Assembly: GCA_010279815.1 (NCBI GenBank)
Contig: QEOQ01000469.1
Coordinates: 100,461-157,387, forward strand
Source: Brachionus plicatilis
Lineage: Eukaryota > Rotifera > Eurotatoria > Ploima > Brachionidae
Reading direction: 5' to 3'
Length of the DNA: 56,927 nt
Shown: in pieces, positions 51,844 to 56,927 of the stretch
How positions within the stretch are numbered: position 1 is the stretch's first letter
Layout of the letters: each line of letters opens with the position of its first letter
The notes under the pieces: model-generated
Told to the model about the DNA's origin: nothing
What the model saw: only the letters and a program-made list of their open reading frames with translations
Databases searched by the model: none
Program-made: the position numbers and the translations under genes

Positions 51844-52587
51844 ATGATTCTATTTGTCATTTTTGCCAATTTGGCAGTGAGCAGCAGGTTTGTGTATTCG
51901 CAATATGAGTACGCCATGAGTCCAAGCACCTACAATGCTCCGTATGGCTACCAAGAATATGCTGCTGGCTATGACCCCTACTCAAACTCAAAAACTTACG
52001 ACTACGGAAATGCATACTCTAAGCCAAACTATAATAGCTATGATAATAGCTACAAACAGAATAATTATTACAGACCTGAGCCGTACTATAAGCCTTACAA
52101 GGAGGATAAATCTTATAAAGACGACTACAAAGAAGAAAAATATGACAAAAAGTACAAAGATGATGAAATGTATTCGAAAGAAAAAGGTAAAGACTACAAG
52201 GATTCTTGTGAAGGCGCAAAATGCAAGTCCAAAAAGTGCAATGACGATTCTGATTGTGAGAAAAGTGGCTACAGTAAATACTATTGTTACAAAAGCAAGA
52301 AGTATAGTGGAAGTCAAAGTCAGAGTCACAGCGATAGCCATAGCCACGAACACCATCATAAACATCACAAGCATCACCACAAACATAGTCACAAGCATCA
52401 TCACAAACATCACAAGCATCACCACAAACATAGTCACAAGCACCATAGCCATTCTAAAGAAGACTCATACAAGGGTAAAGATGACTCATACAAAGGTATG
52501 TGCATGCGCAAGAAGACATATGGAAACAAATGTAGCAAGAACTATGACTGTTCTTCCAAAAAATGTAGCAATAGAAAATGCTCTTAA
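51844..52587 (+). CDS. Secreted Tyr/Lys-rich, His-rich, Cys-containing protein
   Basis: A single intact 247-codon frame; the start is chosen because it begins a signal peptide (MILFVIFANLAVSSRFVYSQ, cleavage likely near residues 14-20). Residues 20-120: low-complexity Tyr/Asn/Pro then Tyr/Lys/Asp repeats (YKPYKEDKSYKDDYKEEKYD). About 123-150: a Cys cluster (CEGAKCKSKKCNDDSDC). About 155-208: Ser/His repeats of HHHKHHK type, likely metal-binding. End: a second Cys motif (CMRKKTYGNKCSKNYDC, CSSKKCSNRKC) like small disulfide domains. An AATAAA follows at 52599. This suggests an extracellular matrix, adhesive, cuticle/shell or metal-handling protein; no family recognised. It is the best-preserved host-like gene in the window, and is flanked by hAT-like MITEs. 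Confidence 0.8.
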   Translation: MILFVIFANLAVSSRFVYSQYEYAMSPSTYNAPYGYQEYAAGYDPYSNSKTYDYGNAYSKPNYNSYDNSYKQNNYYRPEPYYKPYKEDKSYKDDYKEEKYDKKYKDDEMYSKEKGKDYKDSCEGAKCKSKKCNDDSDCEKSGYSKYYCYKSKKYSGSQSQSHSDSHSHEHHHKHHKHHHKHSHKHHHKHHKHHHKHSHKHHSHSKEDSYKGKDDSYKGMCMRKKTYGNKCSKNYDCSSKKCSNRKCS

Positions 52588-53170
52588 ATTTTCCCAATAA
52601 TAAAACTTTTTCAGCATAATTATTTTTTAAAATTTTTACTCTTTAGGATAATAAAACTACAATTAATGTTGTATTTGAGAGATTAAAAAGTAAGTGTAGA
52701 ACAAAGGCAAACTAAAGTTTCAGATTAAATTATTAGATCAAAACGATCATTTTAAATTTCAAAACTTTATTAATCAAATGATTTTGATAATTTTTAAGAA
52801 ATAAATACTAAACATCACTTTATATGTTAGGACAGGACGAGGTAGAAAAAAACATAAAAAGAAGATACTAAAACATAAAAAAAGAGAAGGTCACATAAAT
52901 CTCTAATTTATTTAACAAAAACAATAATTTAAATAATTCAGGTTAATTCAAAAATTCAAATTTATAACTTTTAAATCCATTCATTCAAATTGAAATAATT
53001 TTATTTTCCCACTTAAATAAATAACTAATTTTAAAAAAGTAAATTGTTTTTTGTCTTGAAAAGTAAATTTTCATTAAATTAAAATGAAATATTAAAACCT
53101 ATTAAAGTTCAATAAAAAGGGACATTTTAAAATTTTAAAACTTTACTTTTTATTAATAATAATAATAATA

Positions 53171-53554
53171 CCGTATACCCTTGCAAAGAGATGCGTGCAC
53201 CAAAAACAAAAACTCAGGTTTCAGCCCAAGCATCACGTTACATCTCGCCCATGTTAAACTTTCCCCCTTTTGATGCGGGCATTAAAATGCAGATTTTTGG
53301 TGGTGATTTTTCAATTTTAAACAGGGCATCTTTTTTTGAATTTCAAAAATAAGTTAATGACTAACATGTTTTATTGATGTCGCATATAAATTCGATTTTC
53401 AGGAATTAACGCGGCGTTAAACACCAAAAATCTGCATTTTAATGCACGCATCAAAAGGGGGGAAAGTTTAACATGGGCGAGATGTAATGTGATGCTTGGG
53501 CTAAAACCTGAGTTTTGGTTTTTGGTGCAGGCATCTCTTTGCAAGGGTATACGG
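53171..53554. mobile_element. Foldback element inserted in the LINE tail
   Basis: CCGTATACCCTTGCAAAGAG and its inverse close the ends. Arms of about 145-150 bp (through CATCACGTTACATCTCGCCC and GCATTAAAATGCAGATTTTT) show few mismatches. The element sits between the (ATA)n tail and the AGCTACAGC 3' end of the LINE, so it inserted after the LINE. ATA or TAATA repeated at the junction could be its duplication, but the simple repeat hides the exact length. Confidence 0.8.
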
Positions 53555-53565
53555 TAATATATATA

Positions 53566-54066
53566 AGCTACAGCAAGACTAGCTTGCGGACGTGACCTAA
53601 TAGGAGGTCACCTATGGTAGCTCCTTGCACATAACACATAGAAAAGAACTGAAAAAAGAAATCCTGTTCAAATTTTAAGGTCAAAATAAGAGTTAAGATT
53701 CTCGATCTGCAAGAGAAAAATTTTATAAATAAATGTTCATCACGGCGCTCATTAAGGGGAGTTAGTCTAACGACGGCTAGACGGTCTTCGTAGTGCCAGT
53801 TTCTAATGCGGGGCACCAGTTTGGTGGCCCTTCTCTGCACCTGCTCGAGCATCTTTGCGTCTTTCTTGCTAGGGGGGACCAGACAACAGCGGCATATTCC
53901 AGGTGGGGTCTTACGTAGGCACAATAGAGGGTCCTGCAGGTATCTTTGGTCCAATATCTAAATGATCTTTTCAACTGGCCGAGAATTTCTGTAGCTCTGT
54001 TCATCTGATTTTTAATGTGAATAGAAAATTTCAAGTTACGTGAAAACGTGACTCCCAGATCCTATT
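53566..54066 (-). pseudogene. 5'-truncated LINE, C-terminal part of ORF2
   Basis: Minus strand from 54066: LGVTFSRNLKFSIHIKNQMN, CRTLYCAYVRPHLEYAAVVW, then after a frame change AKMLEQVQRRATKLVPRIRN and RLAVVRLTPLNERRDEHLFI. This is the conserved segment after RT in CR1/RTE-like LINEs. It ends with AGCTTGCTGTAGCTT and a (TTA)n-type tail. Same family as the short 3' end at 12499-12580. 5' truncation is typical of target-primed insertion. Confidence 0.8.
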
Positions 54067-54204
54067 ACTAGACATTATGTCAAGTAATTGCTTTGGAAAA
54101 AAAATATTTTTTCTCTTTTATTAGAAAAATTATTAAAATTTATATTTTGATCTTAAGATCTTGATCTCAAACTTCAATTTATTAATTTATATATATATAT
54201 TTAA

Positions 54205-55521
54205 CACTAGAAGGACCAAGGGGTCAAAATGACACTTTTTCAACTTAATTTTGCTTGAAAATCTGCTTAAATCAAAATATTTCAATTTGGTTTTTTTCTA
54301 ATAAAAAATATTTTGATATTTTTTAATTAATTTAAAAAAAATTATTCAAAAAACTTTTTCTAAATGCCCTAAAAAAAATATATACCGAGAAGGACCAAAG
54401 GGGTCAAAATGACCCCCAACTAAAAATTAATGTTTTCCTGTATTTTAGATTAATTTTTCCAATCTTATATTAAAAATGATGAATCGAGAGGCTGCTAAAA
54501 AGGCTTTAGAAGCGCTACGTCAGATTACAGATTACAAATCTGATGAATCAGAGGAGTCAGATGATGATTTTGAGGACAATGATGAGTGGGATAATGAATT
54601 AGAAGAAATTGAACTTGACGAAACAATTTATTCAAGTGATGACGACGATTATGAAGATGAAGATGAATATGATTTTGATGAGGAAAATGATGACTCGAAT
54701 ACGACTACTCGGAATGACAACAATGCCGAAAATAATGCAAATTTAGATCGTACGTCGAAAGATAATATTGAGTGGGAGAAAATGAAAATAGGTGACAATA
54801 CACGAATTAGAAATCGTATAGTGTTCAAAGAGAAGGGCGGAATAACTAGCTATGCGGCAAATAGAATCGATGAGACAGCATTATCTGCATTTTTGTGTAT
54901 TTTTGACATGACAATGATAAAGTTAACACTCGAATATACAAATTTATTTGCAAAAGATTTTAATGCATCTTTCCAAGTAAATCGCGATGACATGTTATTA
55001 TTTATAGCAGTTTTATTATGTCGAGGTGTTTTTGGTCAAAGATAAGGAAATAAGGCATATGAAACTTGTAATAAATGCAATCGGGTAACTTGTGGAAATT
55101 GTATGAGTGAGAAGATCATAATATGTAAGATATGTGAAGAAAATAAAGAAAATTAGTATAGAATTTAATGTTTATTTTTATTTAAATATATAATTAAGAT
55201 TATTTTTCATGTAATTTGAACTAAAATATATGTTCTAGATCAAACTTTAATTACTCTTCTTAAATAGTTTTTTTATTTTTTTTTATTTTATATTAATTAT
55301 AAATGTAAGTAATTTTTGTATTATAAGCTATTCTGTCCTTGTCTAACTGTAATTTACTGAAATATTAAATCAAAAAATTATTTTTTATTCATTTTTTTGA
55401 TAATAAACATTTTCTGAACAAATTAATACTTTTTATTTTTTTTATTTTATTCAAAACAAAAAAGGGGTCATTTTGACCCCTTTGGTCCTTTTCGGTAAAA
55501 AAAAATTTGGTCCTTCTAGTG
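54205..55521. mobile_element. piggyBac-like element, internally deleted, between TTAA sites
   Basis: TTAA at 54201-54204 and 55522-55525. Termini CACTAGAAGGACCAA are perfect inverted repeats. Subterminal repeats GGACCAAAGGGGTCAAAATG and its inverse occur at 54391-54414 and about 55462-55490, and next to the left end. TTAA target and a CAC/CCC-type terminus are diagnostic of piggyBac. At 1.3 kb it is too short to encode the usual transposase of about 600 residues. Confidence 0.9.
54476..55156 (+). pseudogene. piggyBac transposase: N-terminal part plus C-terminal Cys-rich tail, core deleted
   Basis: Frame 54476-55045 (189 residues): acidic N-terminal tail (DESEESDDDFEDNDEWDNEL) then the first part of the dimerisation/DNA-binding domain (GGITSYAANRIDETALSAFL, NRDDMLLFIAVLLCRGVFG), ending with TAA. 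In the same frame, immediately after the stop, comes CNKCNRVTCGNCMSEKIIIC, CEENKEN, the Cys-rich finger that normally ends piggyBac transposases, with its own stop at 55154-55156. The catalytic DDD core is gone, removed by an internal deletion close to 55043. The N-terminal frame could still give a truncated protein. Confidence 0.8.
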
Positions 55522-55544
55522 TTAATTTTCTAGTTTCCTGTCTA

Positions 55545-55740
55545 TGGTTTTGTGAAGTTGAGAAAAAAAGAACAGAACAAAGTGTAAAAAATTTAAATTT
55601 GCATTTTTGAATGTTGCACTAAGTTGCATCTACAGAATTAAGTTTAAACTTTTTGAAAAAAAGTTATTTAATTTTCTCACATTTTTTTCTGTTCTTTTTA
55701 TTATTTTGTACTGAATTTCACAAAACCCTGTCTATCAAGT
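55545..55740. mobile_element. Small foldback element
   Basis: CCTGTCTATGGTTTTGTGAA, then AAAGAACAGAAC on the left; the inverse with GTTCTTTTTATTATTTTGTA and TTTCACAAAACCCTGTCTAT on the right. Arms about 60 bp, loop about 70 bp. Non-coding. Confidence 0.65.
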
Positions 55741-56927
55741 TTGCCAGATTTTTTTAAGATAAATTTGGTCCAACTAAGACTTGCACTGTGTTCAAAGAAT
55801 TCAAGTTCTTCGATTTGAACCCTTACAGCAAACTGTTTCTTAAAAAAAAAATTAATAAATATTTTTGAAAAATAAACAAGGATTGGTGTTGCAAATTAAA
55901 AATAAAGGGATAATCATTAATGTACTAAATGAGTGATGAGATTCATTGATTTATACTTTATTTTATTTTATTTAAATCAAAAAACAAAATATAATAAAAT
56001 AATTAAAACATTTTTAAAAAAAACAATTTCCATAAAAAAACATTTTTTTTTATTGTTTGAAAAAGTATAAAAAAATAAAATTTGATTGACTTTTTTGACC
56101 AAAATTAACGTAAATCTGGGTAAATTATTTTTACAGGTTCAAAAGCGAAAAAATAACACAATAAGATGAAAAAAGTAAAATCAAAAACTTAAAATTATTA
56201 AATTCTTTTAGAATTTCTTAGTATTTTCTTTATTTTCCAAATTAAAATTTAATTTTAGTTTCCATAAAATGTAAAAAATTAAATCTAGAAAAAAACAATC
56301 TTTCCTTTTTTGTTAATTTTTGCAATAATCAAAGACTTTAAAATAATAAAAGAATTTGTTTATTTTAAAGTCTTTGTTTTTATTTTTTTCTCTATTAACT
56401 TGTAGCAATAATTGATCAAAATCTACATTGATTGGGGGCAAAAAAGTCAATCAATAAAATTCAAAAAAATTTAAATTTATTTTTATACATTTAAAAATTT
56501 TTATTCAATTTTTCTTAATTTATTTATTTTTAAGGTCAACAATAAAAAAATTATCAGATAAAAATTATAAGATTTATTTAAATTATTAGATAAAAAAAAT
56601 TTGAAAAAGCTAATAACTTTAAAAACTTCTCAATTAATTGTTAAATCTTATAAGATAATCGAATATCTACGATTAACACGATGGAAGAACTAGATGAACG
56701 TGGCAACAAGATATCGAGTTATTTTCATTAACTATTAACACATGGTCTTATTTCAAACTTATATTTTTTAAACTTTATTTAGTTTTTTGCCTTATTTTTT
56801 ATTGTTTTAAAAAATACAATAATGTTTTGTATTTATAAGTAACGTTTTTTTAATGAAGATTAAAAAAAATAAAATTTTATAAAATTTAACAAATTTCAAT
56901 TAATCTAATTTTTATTTGAAAATTATC
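55741..56927. other. AT-rich end of window, no gene
   Basis: Only short frames. A small inverted repeat (AAAGACTTTAAAATAATAAA ... TTTATTTTAAAGTCTTTG, 56332-56389) is present. Nothing else recognised. Confidence 0.5.

Larger units (their letters stand above)
52706..54180 (-). mobile_element. hAT-like MITE, family B, copy 3, split by later insertions
   Basis: Left end GGCAAACTAAAGTTTCAGAT; the right end is eroded (ATCTCAAACTTCAATTT without GCC). The first half (52706-53150) and second half (54070-54180) align with copy 2. Between them lie a 5'-truncated LINE and a foldback. A further segment near 52830-52890 (AGGACAGGACGAGG) replaces part of the copy 2 sequence. Confidence 0.75.

Noticed and set aside
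51935..52600. Long alternative frames on both strands over the secreted-protein gene (for example a Thr/Met-rich 221-codon and a hydrophobic minus-strand 154-codon frame)
   Set aside because: Shadows of the His/Lys/Tyr codon repeats; the 51844 frame has signal peptide, Cys pattern and a sensible stop.

Overview
The window is eukaryotic, from a small strongly AT-rich animal genome. Coding pieces are split by short introns (about 50-60 bp in the clearest cases, with GTAAGT-like donors and TTTTAG-like acceptors). Two fragments resemble conserved animal genes: the C-terminus of the DIP2 family and a DDT-type N-terminus like that of CECR2. There are no bacterial operons, rRNAs or CRISPRs. The AT bias, short introns and density of cut-and-paste elements would fit a monogonont rotifer such as Brachionus, but that is an inference from style; nothing here proves the taxon.

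Layout. 0-1.4 kb: 5' half of a non-LTR retrotransposon (minus strand). 3.4-12 kb: a possible host exon (3.69 kb), a decayed LINE (4.95-8.13 kb, minus), a hAT-like MITE and an LRR-like exon (10.45-11.8 kb). 12.6-20.3 kb: two same-orientation copies of a satellite-like unit built from 20-bp ACGTCC repeats. They bracket a 3.5-kb segment bounded by 113-bp inverted repeats, which holds a GC-rich palindromic array, a frameshifted CECR2-like fragment and a 947-base assembly gap. 20.3-21 kb: RT/RNase H fragment (minus). 22.4-23.9 kb: hAT-like MITE and DIP2-like fragment.

24.4-31.6 kb: an LTR retrotransposon whose two 379-bp LTRs appear identical, with a 4-bp target duplication. It has gag, RT-RNase H, an integrase with chromodomain running into an env-like region, and a separate transmembrane frame. 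No protease domain is visible. It is followed by a pogo/Tigger-like element (31.8-32.8 kb) and GGCCGGCC-rich foldbacks (to 33.7 kb). 34.8-40.5 kb: a decayed minus-strand coiled-coil gene split by a 3.26-kb DDE transposon with TIRs of about 0.5 kb. 40.8-44.5 kb: a decayed minus-strand gene joining a DDE transposase-like core, a Ulp1-type cysteine protease and a RING-H2 finger, with its last module duplicated. 44.6-47.7 kb: three small unrecognised minus-strand genes and foldback elements. 48-54 kb: LINE fragments, several foldbacks and nested hAT-like MITEs, and one intact-looking gene (51.84-52.59 kb) for a secreted Tyr/Lys/His-rich, Cys-containing protein. 54.2-55.5 kb: an internally deleted piggyBac-like element between TTAA sites.

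Overall this is a transposon graveyard with a few young insertions and perhaps two to five host genes or gene fragments. The candidates most worth following are the transposase-Ulp1-RING gene, the young protease-less chromodomain/env LTR element, the apparently captured CECR2 fragment, and the secreted His/Tyr/Cys protein.
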